The notes under the pieces: generated by a model | What the model was told of the DNA's origin: nothing | Databases searched by the model: none | What the model saw: only the letters and a program-made list of their open reading frames with translations | Made by a program: the position numbers and the translations under genes | In this document: one piece after another, positions 19,906 through 31,845 of the stretch | Numbering within the stretch: position 1 is the first letter of the stretch | Layout of the letters: each line of letters opens with the position of its first letter | Assembly (NCBI GenBank): GCA_030068145.1 | Contig: JAPJBO010000186.1 | Span: 236,001-300,000 of the forward strand | DNA from: Diplonema papillatum | Taxonomy: Eukaryota; Euglenozoa; Diplonemea; Diplonemida; Diplonemidae | Length of the DNA stretch: 64,000 nt | Direction of reading: 5' to 3'

Positions 19906-21355
19906 TGTTTAAGTTCAGGGTTTTGAATGGGTAACGTCGAAGTATAGCCCACTTGTCACTTTCACCAGTCGGCTTTGAGTTTCCGACACGCTGCTTTTGG
20001 CGTTTATTGTGGTTTAGAGGTTCGGTGTGTTAGGGTCTCCGGTTGACCATGGAGGCTGTGAGGCGGCTAGTGTGAGGGATGTAGGTGTGGTTACACACTA
20101 GTACAAACTACGGCTAGCCTACCCTTTTGGGTCCTATGACTCCTCTCCGAAGATTGGGTGGGGGCGGGATCCTTCGGTGGACGGATAGAGCGGGGAGACT
20201 GTCAGCTTCTCCATCCGGCACTCGGCTCAAGCCCTCATTCTTCGCTTTTCTCACGGACGGGGGGGTCGGTCCTGCTTTAGGTTATGGCAGGCTCCTGATA
20301 GTAGTAGCCCTGCAGTAGCATACTTTCAGAATACTCGACGCAGTTGCTTTGACTCCGAATGGAAGAATATAGAGGTACAGGGCAAATAATATACAAACAC
20401 AATCTGATTGTTGTCTGGCAGCTTTTGTCGAGCATTTCCTTCCAAGCTGGAGCTTAATAAGCTTATGCAAAAATACTCGAGGGGCTGCCTTGTGCTTACT
20501 TCGAAGGAGGCTGGAGGGAGTTGTTGAACGCTCATGCCCGCCTGAAACCAGATTCACCTGTGTCCACTGTGGGACAGCACATTTACTTGATCTTTTGCAA
20601 CCGGCAGCCTCCTCAAGCATTTCCTACACAGCAGATGCGTATACAAAAGAATGGGCGTGGGTTTGGTTGTAGCAGATGCGTATACACAAAAGAATAGGCG
20701 TGGGTTTGGCACGTGCCGAGGGAGGACTAGCCTGCTAGTGAATGATGGTGCGTGAATATGATCGTTAGGCTAATCTTCTCCCCAACACGCTGCCAGCGTT
20801 CTCTTTCGCGTTTACAATGTTTGGTTGTTACTACAAAGAATACTCGACGTAGCTGCTTTGAATGGAAGGGAGGAAATATAGAGGTAGACGGGCAAATACA
20901 ATATAAACACAATCTGATTTGTTCTTCGCTTACACCACGGTGTGTTGGTTTCTCACTCAGGACTGAGGTCATGCGGGTCTACCCCTACACGACAAATCAC
21001 ACAAACACAACAGGTCAAACGTCCGTTCAACACGTGGTTCGGTAGTTACAGCACTTGGGATCCCTTCGGTTCTTTGTCTGGCAGCTATTGTCGAGCATTT
21101 TCTTCCAAGCAGGTGGTACTTATTACTACTTATGTAAAAAATATAACTATAACTCTAAAAAAGACAGGCGCTTCGTTTTGTTTGTGCGTGCCGGTTGATC
21201 GGTTTCCCACTTGTATTTACCCTGTGTATATTCAGGTAAGGAATTCTGATCAACCACCAAAACACGCTGCCTACGTCTTTTTTAGCCTGCACAATACATT
21301 GCAGGGCAACCCGCAAGGTTGTTAGTACTAAAAAGAAAACGGCATTCGGTCACAC

Positions 21356-21828
21356 CTCGATAGGCACGCGGAATGGAACCGATGCCCGCACGGGGTCGCG
21401 ACACCGGGATGCGAATCGCGGGGGGATTCCGCCGCAGCGAGGGGGTTCGGGTCGCTCGCGTCAGGCGGCGGCGGGGTGGCCCTGGGGCCGAGGGCCTCTG
21501 CGGCCGGCGGTGACGGGCAGTTGTCGTAGCAGATGGCGCAGCCGCCGCCGCAGCAGGGCTGCAGGGTCGCAAGGACGGCGTCCGCGCTTTCGGCGGGCCA
21601 GCCGCGGGCGTGCGCCCCCGCGAGGCGCGACCTGCTGTTGAACGCGACGCACCGGCGCAGGCTGCGGTGCGAGTCGCTGGCGCCGGTCAGGCTCCGCGAG
21701 CTGTGACGCCGCACCAGCGCCCCGGTCCACAGCTCCTCGCCTTCGTCCTCGAAGTCATCGCTGCCGCTGCTGTTGTATCCTCTGTCGTCCACCCACACGG
21801 TCCACGTCGGCGAATCTGCGGTCGTCAT
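21356..21828 (-). CDS. RING-type (RING-H2-like) zinc finger protein, first exon
   Basis: ATG at 21828. The first ~90 residues are acidic and low-complexity. Then C97-A-I-C100 begins a RING finger, a Pro/Ala-rich insertion of about 45 residues follows, and C147-G-H149-R-F-H152-S-A-C155 completes the next ligands. The final C-x2-C pair is missing from the open frame, but just after CLSR the DNA reads AG|GTGTGA, a plausible 5' splice donor at 21355, so the domain probably continues in another exon that I could not find. RING proteins are usually E3 ubiquitin ligases; substrate unknown. Read without splicing, the frame stops at 21328. Fragments of this gene lie upstream at 22.05-22.93 kb. Confidence 0.7.
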
Positions 21829-22049
21829 GAGACGCTAGAAACTGCACGGGATTGATGGGGCTTCTTCTTCTTAAGACAAGTGTGCGTTTGTCTGCGTGTG
21901 TCTGTTTGCAGCAGGGGGAACTCTATGGACACAGGTTTTCACCCAGTCAGGACTGAGTGCGTGAGTGTGGGGGGTGTGGTGTGTGTGTTTTTTTACGTTT
22001 TTCTCTTTTGAGTTGGTGTTTCACCTGTGCAGGGGTGTTGGGTTGGTTC

Positions 22050-22930
22050 TACCGCCCGGCTTCAAGTGTGGCGGGGGCGCACGCCCGCGGCTGGCCCGCC
22101 GAAAGCGCGGACGCCGTCCTCGCGACCCTGCAGCCCTGCTGCGGGTTGCGTAAGGGGTTCCGACTCCCGCAATCGTGGGCAGCGCGCAAGAAGTCAGCTA
22201 TTCCGTGCAGTATTTGCATGTATTTTCAAGTACAAATAAAACTGCGACCACTGTCGAACGCGACGCACCGGCGCAGGCTGCGGTGCGCCCGTCAGGCTCC
22301 GCGAGCTGTGACGCCGCACCAGCGCCTCGGTCCGCAGCTCCTCGCCTTCGTCCTCGAAGTCATCGCTGCCGCTGCTGTTGTATCCTCTGTCGTCCACCCA
22401 CACGGTCCACGTCGGCGAATATGCGGTCGTTATGAGACGCTAGAAACTGCACGGGATTGATGGGGGCTTCTTCTTCTTAAGACAAGTTTGTCTGCGTGGG
22501 TCTGTTTGCAGCAGGGGGAACTCTATGGACACAGGTTTTCACCCAGTCAGGACTGAGTGCGTGAGTGTGTGGTGTGTGTGTGTGTTTTTACGATTTCCTC
22601 TTTTGAGTTGGTCTTTTTCCTGTGCAGGGGTGCTAGGTCGGTGTGGTGTGTGTGGTGGGCGAGGTCTACCGTCCCGCTTAAGGTGTGGGCTCGCACTAAT
22701 ATGTGTACATGAAAATACATGCAAATACTGCACGGAATAGCTGACTTCTTGCGTGCTGCCCACTATTGCGGGAGTCGGAACCCCTTACGCAACCCGCAGC
22801 AGGGCTGCAGGGTCACGAGGACGGCGTCCGCGCTTTCGGCGGGCCAGCCGCGGGCGTGCGCCCCCGAGGCGCGACCTGCTGTTGAACGCGACGCACCGGC
22901 GCAGGCTGCGGTGTGTCTATTTGCTGCAGG
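22050..22930. pseudogene. Scrambled fragments of the RING gene
   Basis: 22249-22440 repeats the 5' coding end and leader of the RING gene in the same orientation, with an internal deletion. 22790-22915 repeats the middle part in the same orientation. 22060-22150 repeats the middle part inverted. 22140-22235 and 22700-22800 form a separate inverted pair (GGTTCCGACTCCCGCAAT), also echoed near 63440. A unit starting at GGACACAGGTTTTCACCCAG occurs at about 21925, 22525 and 22935. No piece can encode the full protein. Confidence 0.85.
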
Positions 22931-25350
22931 GGGAACTCTATGGGCACAGGTTCTCGCCCAGTCAGGACTGAGTGCGTGAGTGTGTGGGTGTGGTGTGTGT
23001 GTTTTTACGTTTTCCTCTTTTAGCACTACCGGAATTCACCTGCTTCGGTAAGTTTCGTGTAGGACGCGGTCAACTACTAGTGTATGTTGAACGCTTTACG
23101 TGTGGATCGACTCTTTCGATGTATCAGTGTTTCGTGTGTGTGACTTGCAACTGGCGGCCTCCTCGAATATTTCCTACAAGCAGGTGCTTGTTAAAAACAG
23201 CTGACAGCAGGAGCTCGACTTGCTCTCACAGCACGGGGGATCCTTGCAGTGACGAGCTACGAACAGCCTGTCAAACCAGACTCCCATCGCTGTCCTGTCT
23301 TGCAGGCACTCAGGTTCTGCGCTCATGACGGTATACCTGTCCGTGGCTTAAAGACCAGAACACATGCAGATAGGACATGCAAAATCATGCCAAGCATGTT
23401 CTCGCCCCCCCCCCTACTTTTTACCCCGCACTACGCAACATTCGCTACACTAGATGACAAAACTAGTTATCCAGCGCATCGAACTGCCAAAGCAGGTGAA
23501 CGACGCCAAACAGCAACGTTGTATCAGTCAATCTCATACACCGAAGCCGGAAATGTTGAAAAAGGAAGGAAGAAAAGGCGAAGGCGTGGCTGGTGTGTGT
23601 GTGTGTGTGTGTAGTCAGCGTACAACCCACGTCATTCATTGGACGTGCTTCGTCCGTCCGTCGTCATTAAGCACTGGCTCTCAACTCCGTTAATTTGCCA
23701 GCTATTCGTGTCAGTGAAGGGCGGAGCGGAAGGACAAACGTATACGAAGTTTTGTGTTGTTCTTTGAAACCAACCAACGGTGCCATACAAAAAAAGCAAG
23801 AAGAGCAAATGAAAGGAGAAGAAAATGCTGCCATGGAAACGGTAGCCGGGGGGAAAGTGAGGGGACAAAGTAAGAGACTCAAAGATATTCCCGCACCCCT
23901 AACTCCCCGTGAGTACTCGAGAACCTCGGTCTCCCGACGCGCCCCCACGAGATGAGAAAACCACGCCAGCCTTTCGCTCCGTGACACACACGCCGGAGAC
24001 GTCATTTTTGACGCGTTTTTGCGCCGTCGTGGTACACCTCGTTCCGGGAGCTAAACTTTTGAAATTCGCAACAGTGGTGGCCATCTCGAGTACGGTTCCT
24101 GCTTTGTAGGACATAATCGAGGTTCCCACCCCCCGTTGCAAAATGCAAAGCAAGTGTCAGCCAAAAAGAAAGACAGCTTCTTCGTGTGGTTCCGGCAATG
24201 TTCGTTCAGTCAGTTGCCTGTGACCTTTCTGTCATGTGCGTGCCGGTTGACTTCCCATTCGTTTTTACCCTGACTTCTTGTTCGGGTTGGGAACGCTGAT
24301 CAATCATCGAATTACGCTCATCAAAGTCCTTTTTTTGTTTTTCGCAATACACACCGTAGGACAGTCCGCAAAATTGAAAGTACTGGAACGTGCAGGGCCT
24401 CCGCCCAGTTTGTGACTGCGAAATTCATTTACGGTAGCTGCCGTGTGAGTGTGGGGAAAGAACAGGAAGCTGTTACGCTGCTGCGGGTGCAAAATAACAG
24501 CAGCGGCGCGGCGATGAGCCCATGGGAAACAGCCACCAAGAAATACGTTGTTTGTGTTGTGGGTGTTCAGCCGAACTTTCGTGAGGAAGTGCGTAGCGAC
24601 GCCGTTTCGTGTCTTTTAGGTTATTTTCCTTTGTTGTGTGCGGTTTCGGACAGCCTTGGGGAACAAGCCGGCTGTCGAAGAGTGTTTCTGCCCTTACCAT
24701 TTCTGGTCCTACGTATTCTAACTTTTGGAGTTAGCTTAGTTAATGCTGGGAGAGATCCCAGGAGAGAAGATTCGCATTACATCCAACAACCCTGCCGAGC
24801 CCGATACGAGATAGTGGACACGGTGGAAGGGTCATGTGATGCGACCGCTGAAAAACTGACGGCAAAGTTGCAGTCATTGCCGGTCGAACGTCCCATAATC
24901 GGACCAGTAGACAGCCCCCACCAGAAAACTCGGGTTTGCGAGCTGTTCATTACGCCGGGCGCGTGAACATCGTTTTTGTTCGTTATTTGGAATGGTTTTG
25001 TAAAGACTGGGTTCATGTTTTTGAAGAAGCTGGTGATATATGGGTTCGTTCTTCGTCGGAGTCACCGGGTGTTTTTCGCAAGAGCCACTCCATCTTCTGT
25101 GGATGCGGTCCGTGTGGACTTTCTTCAGAGCAGACAGCGGCGGACGGACTTCGGGCGTGTTTGGGAGGAGACTACGTAAACGATACACCGAGGGTAAGCC
25201 TCCGCCTCCCGGCACGTGCAAGCAAACGCACGCGGAATTCGTTCTGGACACGCCTTGCAGACGCGCCGTGGGCATGGAATTGTTATGTGCAACATGCGTT
25301 GCGGACGGGAACACTAGAAGGCGACGAACACCCCACTAGCCTGTGCGGGA
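22931..25350. other. Intergenic region with repeats, no recognised gene
   Basis: Holds the inverted duplication (23232-23575), a short GT tract (23592-23611) and dispersed repeats. A plus-strand frame at 24412-24966 (184 residues) has no recognisable domain and no related copy in the window; I do not call it a gene. Confidence 0.5.
23232..23611 (-). repeat. ~350-bp inverted duplication, copy 2, with a short (GT)10 tract
   Basis: Matches 15521-15870 in reverse complement. At the position corresponding to the AC tail of element 1, this copy has a short AC/GT tract (23592-23611) separated by about 16 bp, and no retrotransposon. Confidence 0.9.
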
Positions 25351-25992
25351 GCTAGCACATCGTCACATGACGAAAGGTGCTCGCTTCGCAATCGGCGAGC
25401 CGGTCTCGCCCGCCTTCAGCGAAGCGGGGCAGCCTCGATGCCAGCGGACTGGCGGTCACGCACGCCCGGGGTGCTTCCGCCACTGCCGGGTGCACTTCTC
25501 TGCTTCGCCGCCCGGCGCTTCTTCTTGTGCGCGGGGGAGGGCACACGCCGCCGCCGCCGGCGGGGCGCCCGCGGCGCCGTCGATCAACGCCTTCAGCTTG
25601 TCGTACCGCGGGTCAGCCGGCAGCAGCGCGACGTGCTTTTTTGCGGGTAGCCAGCCTATCGGGCAACTGTAGCACCTCGTCACACGACGAAAGGTTCTCG
25701 CTTCGCAATCGGCGAGCCGGTCTCGCCCGCCTTCAGCAAGCGGGGCGGCCTCGATGCCAGCGGACAGGCGGTCACGCGCGCCCGGGGTGCTTCCGCCACC
25801 CACTGCCGGCGGCGCCTTGCCGCGTTGCGGACGGGAACACCAGAAGGCGACGAGGGCACCACTAGCCTCTCCGAACTAGCACCTCCTCACGCAAAGACCG
25901 CACACTGCACGATGTCCAACATGCGTTGCGGACGAGAACGCTAGAAAGGCGACGACGACACCACTACTGGCAGCCAGCCTATCGGGGCAACT
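25351..25992 (-). pseudogene. Two tandem truncated copies of the 3' end of the TPR-like gene
   Basis: Blocks at about 25351-25660 and 25672-25835 repeat the last exon part and downstream flank of the gene at 26004-27500 (CGCTTCGCAATCGGCGAGCC, CGGTCTCGCCCGCCTTCAGC), each with its own internal deletions. They are downstream of the gene on its strand and cannot encode a protein of their own. Confidence 0.88.
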
Positions 25993-26003
25993 GTAGCACC
26001 TCG

Positions 26004-27500
26004 TCACATGACGAAAGGTTCTCGCTTCGCAATCGGCGAGCCGGTCTCGCCCGCCTTCAGCAGGCGGGGCAGCCTCGATGCCAGCGGACTGGCGGTCACG
26101 CGCGCCCGGGGTGCTTCGACCACTGCCGGCGGCGCCTTGCCACTGCCGCTTCTCTGCTTCGCCGCTCGGCGCTTCTTCTTGTGCGACGGGGAGGGCACAC
26201 CGCCGCCGCCACCGGCGGGGCCGCCCGCGACGACGTCGATCAACGCCTTCAGCTTGTCGTACCGCGGGTCCGCCGGCAGCAGCGCGACGTGCTTCTTCGC
26301 GGAGTCGAACGCCAGCACCGCCGCCGGCGCTCGGTCCGCGAGTTCCTGCCGCTCGCCTCCAGCCTCTTCCCCGTCGGCCCCCGCTGGGGGCAGAGGGGCT
26401 TTGCCCGCCCTCTTGGGCCGGGTGCCTTGGGGGTGGCTTCGTGCCTCCTGCTCTTCCTGGTATCGGCCGGCCTCCGCGACGCCCAAATTGTACCAAGCCG
26501 ACGCGAGGAGGTACCGCCGGTGATGCCCTACGCCAGCTAGGACCGGCGGCGCGTCGGGCGAGGGCAGGCTGGGCAGCAGCACGCGGCCTTCCGTAGGGGC
26601 GTCCGGCCGGGCCGGCGGCGCCTTCGATCTCTCACCGTCAGGGGACGGCTGGTCGATGCGCCGGAGGCTGCGAAGGGCGAACTTGCAGCACCGCGCGCTC
26701 TCTTTGAACCGGCCGAGCGACGTGAGCAGAGACCCGCACGACAGCGCCGTCTCGGGAGATATCCCGCCGTGGTTGACGCTCGCCTCGAGCAGGCTCGCTT
26801 TGTCGAGGTGCTTGACTGCGGCTGCGACCCGCCCCTGCTGCTTCGCGGCGAACGCCGCAAATATGTGGGCGTCTGCGCGCAGCGCCAGGCGCTCGCGTGC
26901 GTCGCGAAAGCGCGGCCACGCCTTCCCCGAGGCGAGGTGGGCTGCGATCTCAAGCAGCTCCACGGAGCTGATCGCGCGGGCGAGGTGGGTGATCGCTTTG
27001 ACCGTCGCAACGGCCAGCCGGGCTTCCTCCTTCGCGCTGGACTGCGCGGGAGACCGGGAGCACTCCCGCAGGAGATCTGCCGCCGGGGGTGTCAGCTCGG
27101 GGGCGGCGGCCGTGTCCGGGCGGGCGGCGGCCGGCCTGTGCCGCAGGTCGCGCCGCGGCTCCGGCTCCAGCTGCGCCAGCAGCTGCTGCTGCCGCTGCTG
27201 CTGGCGCAGCAGCGAGTCAGCGAGGCGCTGCTGCTGGTGCTTGCCGTGCTTGCACAGCGAGGCGAGCGTGGCGTGCAGCGCGGACGCGTCGGGGGCGGCC
27301 CGCGGCTCTGCTTCCTCCCCCGCCGCTGCCGCTGGGGAAAGGGGCGCGGGGGGGTCCGGCACGGGGAATGCGTCGGTGGCCGCCTTCATCGCGCGGAGCG
27401 CCGCGCACCGCTCGTGCAGCGTGTCCTGCTCTATCTCCGCGGCTTCCTCGAGCTCCCTGAGGTGCTGCGCCTTCATCTGGGCGAACTCCTTCGGCTTCAT
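26004..27500 (-). CDS. TPR-like repeat protein, function unknown
   Basis: 498 residues from ATG at 27500 (MKPKEFAQMKAQHLRELEEA). The N-terminus is a charged helix, followed by Gln-rich (QQQRLADSLLRQQQRQQQLL) and Ala/Pro-rich linkers. Helical repeats follow: around residues 255-285 SLLTSLGRFKESARCCKFAL and near 333 SAWYNLGVAEAGRY fit paired-helix TPR units, usually protein-protein interaction scaffolds. The C-terminus is basic (KKKRRAAK). A likely 3' splice site (CCCCCGCTACAG, AG at 27594-27593) lies about 90 nt upstream of the ATG, so the leader may be cis- or trans-spliced. Tandem pieces of the 3' end lie downstream and pieces of the 5' end upstream. Partner and pathway unknown. Confidence 0.75.
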   Translation of the reverse strand: MKPKEFAQMKAQHLRELEEAAEIEQDTLHERCAALRAMKAATDAFPVPDPPAPLSPAAAAGEEAEPRAAPDASALHATLASLCKHGKHQQQRLADSLLRQQQRQQQLLAQLEPEPRRDLRHRPAAARPDTAAAPELTPPAADLLRECSRSPAQSSAKEEARLAVATVKAITHLARAISSVELLEIAAHLASGKAWPRFRDARERLALRADAHIFAAFAAKQQGRVAAAVKHLDKASLLEASVNHGGISPETALSCGSLLTSLGRFKESARCCKFALRSLRRIDQPSPDGERSKAPPARPDAPTEGRVLLPSLPSPDAPPVLAGVGHHRRYLLASAWYNLGVAEAGRYQEEQEARSHPQGTRPKRAGKAPLPPAGADGEEAGGERQELADRAPAAVLAFDSAKKHVALLPADPRYDKLKALIDVVAGGPAGGGGGVPSPSHKKKRRAAKQRSGSGKAPPAVVEAPRARVTASPLASRLPRLLKAGETGSPIAKREPFVM

Positions 27501-27780
27501 CGCGCTCCCCTTCCGGCAGGTTGTTGTGTAGCTTCTCTTGCGCTGGCTCGGCGCGGGAGGTGGTTGCTTTGCTCGCAGCCGGAGTTAGTTGCCTGTAGCG
27601 GGGGGAGAGGTTCTTTCTTGACTGGTGCTTGCGAGGTTGGGGGGCACTTTGTGGGACTATGTTCGTGCGGCCTAGGGCCGAGCGTGCTTTTCTTGGTGGT
27701 AACAGTGCATTTGCGTAGTTGGCAGCGTACTACTTCGTGAATCCTGCCAAAAGGCAGGTGAGTTCCGCATTTGTGTTTTC

Positions 27781-28540
27781 GGTTGCAGATGGCTGCTGCT
27801 GGCGCAGCAGCGAGTCAGCGAGGCGCTGCTGCTGGTGCTTGCCGTGCTTGCACAGCGAGGCGGGCGTGGCGTGCAGCGCGGACGCGTCGGGGGCGGCCCG
27901 CGGCTCTGCTTCCTCCCCCGCCGCTGCCGCTGGGGAAAGGGCCGCGGGGGGGTCCGGCACGGGGAATGCGTCGGTGGTTCATCGCGCGGAGCGCCGCGCA
28001 CCGCTCGTGCAGCGTGTCCTGCTCTATCTCCGCGGCTTCATCGCGCTCCCCTTCCCGGCAGGTTTTTGTGTAGATTCTCTTGCGCTGGCTCGGCGCGGGA
28101 GGTGGCTGCTTTGCTCGCAGCCGGAGTTTGTTGCCTGTAGCGGGGGGAAAATCTTAGTTTAATGTTTAGGCAGGACACTGCCTCTCATGCATGTTTGATG
28201 CTAGCTGAGGGAGAGAGGTTCTTTCTTGACTGGTGCTTGCGGGGTTGGGGGGCACTTTTGTGGGCCTATGTTCGTGCAGCCCAGGGGCGAGCGTGCTTTT
28301 CTTGGTGGTAACAGTGCATTTCGTGCTGCGTGTCCTGCTCTATCTCCGCGGCTTCCTCGAGCTCCCTGAGGTGCCGCGCCTTCATCTGGGCAAACTCCTT
28401 CGGCTTCATATTGCGTCCCCTTCCCGGCAGGGTTTTTGTGTAGATTCTTGCGCTGGCTCGGCGCGGGGGGGGTTGCTCTGCTTCCGGCGACTGTTGCGCA
28501 GCCGGAGTTGCCTGTAGCGGGGAGGGAATCTTAGTTTGGT
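27781..28540 (-). pseudogene. Two truncated 5'-end copies of the TPR-like gene
   Basis: About 27790-28145 and 28326-28525 repeat the splice-acceptor-like leader, start region and N-terminal codons of the gene at 26004-27500. In the first copy a ~60-bp deletion runs between two CGGCTTC repeats, removing the start codons; the second retains the ATG and about 30 codons before diverging. They are separated by a repeated non-gene block (GACTGGTGCTTGCGAGGTTG type) also found upstream of the intact gene. Confidence 0.88.
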
Positions 28541-31500
28541 GTTTAGACAGGACACTGCCTCTCATGCATGTTTGTAGCGGGGGGTTCTTTCTTCTTGATT
28601 GCTTGCGGCGTTGGGGGCACTTTGTGGGACTTTGCGAGGTTGCTTTTCTTGGTGGTAACAGTGAATTTTCGTAGTTGGCAGCTACTGCGTGAATCCTGCC
28701 AAAAGGCAGGTGAGTTCCGCATTTGTGCTTTCGGCCTGTGGCCACGTGGATTCGAACGAAACAGAAGCATGGTGTGTGCTGCTGGAGCCCGGTGCGGGAA
28801 ACGGCAGCAGCTGTGTGGCAGGTGGAGGCGGGAAAGTTCCATTCGGTTGGACCTGAATCTGGAGACAGGCAGGCTAGCAAGGGTTGTGGTGCTGCAGAGT
28901 CGGTTGGCCACTTGCCACTATTCCACACTCGCACTTCTCTTTGAAGCTCGGCACATGCGTCGAATGCTGTGAGCCCGAAACGTTGTTTTTTCAGGTTCAT
29001 CGATGCGAGGACTATCAGACAGACGCTTTTCTGCCTTCCCCGACGGCAGCTCAGCTGTGTCGACAAGGCATAGCATTTGGGCTTTGAACACGAGATGCGG
29101 TGAAAGCGAGAGGAGCATGAAATAACCTGAAAGAGGTAAGATGGCACAGACAAGGAAGGGGAGTGCGACAGCCCTACCATCGCTGGTAGGACTGTTGGGC
29201 GGACAGAACGAAAAAGCGGACAGTGGTTTGCGGTCAGAAATGGGTGTTTCGTCCGCTCTACATCATCTCAGATGTGCAATGGGAAAACTTGCCAGATGCA
29301 ATACTTGGGGTAAAGTATGCCTGGGATCACCAGGGGCGGGTGTCAGATTTTGCAAACGTGAAATCTCAGATTTCGTGTTCATGAAATCTCAGATTGCATG
29401 AAATCTCAGATTTTGGCCCGAACAAGAAATCTAAACCAAAAGGGTGTCCACGAGGGTCAGTGTTGTAGCAACCAAAAGGGTGTCCACGAGGGTCAGTGTT
29501 GTAGCAAAACGGGAGTAGTGCCTTTGGCGCGGGTCTTCGGATGCACGTGCTGAGCAGGCTCCTGATCGCGGCCTTCTCTTTCTTTCCGGCAAAGGGAAAT
29601 ACTCGAGGGACTGCCTGGTGCTTATTTCGACGGAGGCTAGAGCGGGATAACCTGCACATATACCTCCTTTGAGATATTGGACTCCTGTTGCGATAGTGGG
29701 GAGTCATCGGCGTGCTGATGAGTACCACAATATGCGCCCCTTTTAGATATCGCAACTAGCAGTCTCCTCAAGTTCCTTACAAAGCAGGTGCTTATACAAA
29801 AGGATTAAGCTCGGGATAGGAAGACAAAGCGAAGGAGCATGCTGAGTGTCTGAAACGAGAGGCCTATGGGTATCATCGGCTTTTTGTCCAAAATGGTCCG
29901 AAGCACGGAACGACACCACCCTCCCAGCGGAAGGGTGGCGCGAGTACATGCTGTGAGGATACGAGGGGCACCGGTCATAATCGGGACGAAACCCTTGACT
30001 AGCTTTCAACCCGGTCACCAGTCACCTTGCGGGCATTGCCCGGCTCGATGACTGCGCTTCAGTGCGTGTCCGGGCCTGCTGTGTACGAGTGCCGGTACTA
30101 GCGCAACGGTAAGGAATCAAATAAACAAATTATTATGGGTGACGGGGGGGAGAGGAGGCGGGAGGCAAGTGTAAGTGACTGAGTAAGTGCTACGCGCGCG
30201 CGCGAGGAGAGCACCTTCTCCTTCTCATCGGCAAAAGGAAAAAAAGTTAGGGGCGGCGAAGACAAAAGCGAAGGGGCGTGTTGAGACTGAAACGAGTGGC
30301 CTTTTTTTTTTAAGTGAAAGTTCGCTTGAGAATCCGGGGTTTCAAGTGTGTAGTGAATGGGTGCGCACACATATCAGTTTAGTGTCGGGAGCAGTGCGTT
30401 TAGTCTTTGCAGCATATTTGCAGGCTATTCGTTTTCTCGTCGTGACGGATCTCTTGGCCAGTTGTTGCCCGCAACCTTGCGGTCATTGACCTGTCAGTAC
30501 GCAGCAACGACCTCACTGTTTTAAGGCAACGGAGTTGAATCGAGTTGGATGTTTCGAGCAAGAACTACTAGCAATGGAGATACCGTTCTTCGCTCCAACT
30601 GGGCCGACAAGGTGCCTGTCCTTAGACGTGGCAGCCGTATTTCGCAGGCTCCCTCTCCCGGAATCGAGCCCCAATTCCCAGTTTCCCGTTGCGCGCCCAC
30701 ACAATGGCACGCGCATTTCAGTAGGCGGGCGGCGGAGCGGTCGCTAAGAAAAACAAACCACCAGATTTTACGTGGAAAAAAGGCGAACGTTGGCGACTAA
30801 GCAACTCTCTGTGAGTCAAAAAAATTCCCCCTTCTCCTGCGGGGAAGGAAGATGCTCTGGATAGAAAGACCAAGTGAGGAGCGTTATGCACGTTAGACAG
30901 AAGGCTTCTACGGTCGGGAGAAATCCCTGGTTTAATGTTTAGGCGGGCCATTGCCTCTCATGCATGGTTGCGAAGGAAAAGAGAGACAAAGAGGAGCGCC
31001 AGACTCCATAAGCAAGGGGGGAAAATGTTTCTTGGGTTTGAAGAGCGCGTGGTGCTTGCACCACTGAGGCCAGGTTATTTAACCGCGGATTTAGTGAAGG
31101 ATTGTTCAGGAAACGGTCGCGAGCGAAACCCGACCAGGTAACGACCATTTCACTGTCTTCTTTGTTTTGTGATGCGAACATCACGAGGTGCTGTCCGAAG
31201 ACACCGCCCACGTGAGCACTGTTAAGCAGCGGTTGCCAGATACTCCCGTAGCACCTATTCACGGGTTTGCAGGGGTAAAAAGGAAGCCCGGGTTGGGGAG
31301 GGTGGTGGGTTTGGTGCGTAGTATTCTTCTTTTTTTGTTCTTTCTCGGTTCTGGTGGTGCTGCTCCTTCCTTCTCGTCCTGTGTTGGGTTACGACTTCAG
31401 CCAGACTCCATAAGCAAGGGGGGGGGAAGAAAGCGCAACGAGGAAGGAAGCGTGTAAGCGAGATGGGTGTGTGAAAACAAATGGGGGACACTTTGAGGGA

Positions 31501-31845
31501 GCACATCGGAACTGAGCCTACATCAGCGCATGTGTGACCAGTTGCTGCTGCTGCTATACGGTGGTCGCAAAGTGGTTGCTCTTTGCTAGAAGACTTTGGT
31601 ACCCAACGACACGTCGGCTGTTCGTAGCTTGTCGCAGCTAGCTTCGGCCTTGAATTGCCAGAACGTGCTTGGAATGGATGTGCGTTCAACATCGCACTGG
31701 TCCCGCCTGCGCCGTGTTTCGGTCCTTTAACCACGGACACACAAGGCGGCCACCACCAGCGCAGAAGCTGAGTGTCTGCAGACAGGACAGCAGCGTGAGT
31801 CTGGCTGTTTGCGGACGGAGGGGGGAAGGAGAATTGCTTGATTAT
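28541..31845. other. Intergenic region with small repeats, no recognised gene
   Basis: Includes a repeated block with a palindrome (CCTGCCAAAAGGCAGG) at 28672-28735 that also occurs at 27714-27775, a 36-bp direct repeat at 29421-29505 (CCAAAAGGGTGTCCACGAGG), repeated ATGAAATCTCAGATT at about 29360-29415, and members of several dispersed families. No domain-bearing frame found. Confidence 0.5.

Larger units (their letters stand above)
15871..21355. other. Repeat-rich region without a recognised gene
   Basis: Contains hairpin and dispersed repeats (16100-16180, 16415-16560), the (AC)44 tract, the 265-bp repeat copy C, a repeated block at 17231-17300 and 17617-17690 (core GACTTGCTGTGTCAGACTAG), a 162-bp tandem array at 19421-19905 and many fragments of the AGCATTTCCTACAAAGCAGG family. 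A GC-rich stretch at 18660-18985 is open on the minus strand but shows only low-complexity R/A/P-rich sequence and I could not assign it. Confidence 0.55.

Noticed and set aside
24412..24966. 184-residue plus-strand open frame
   Set aside because: No domain, no paralogue, no splice or leader signal, and opposite strand to the local genes.
28266..29180. 304-residue minus-strand open frame
   Set aside because: It mixes repeat DNA with a truncated 5' copy of the TPR-like gene (MKPKEFAQMKARHL appears near its end). No coherent domain; a chance fusion.
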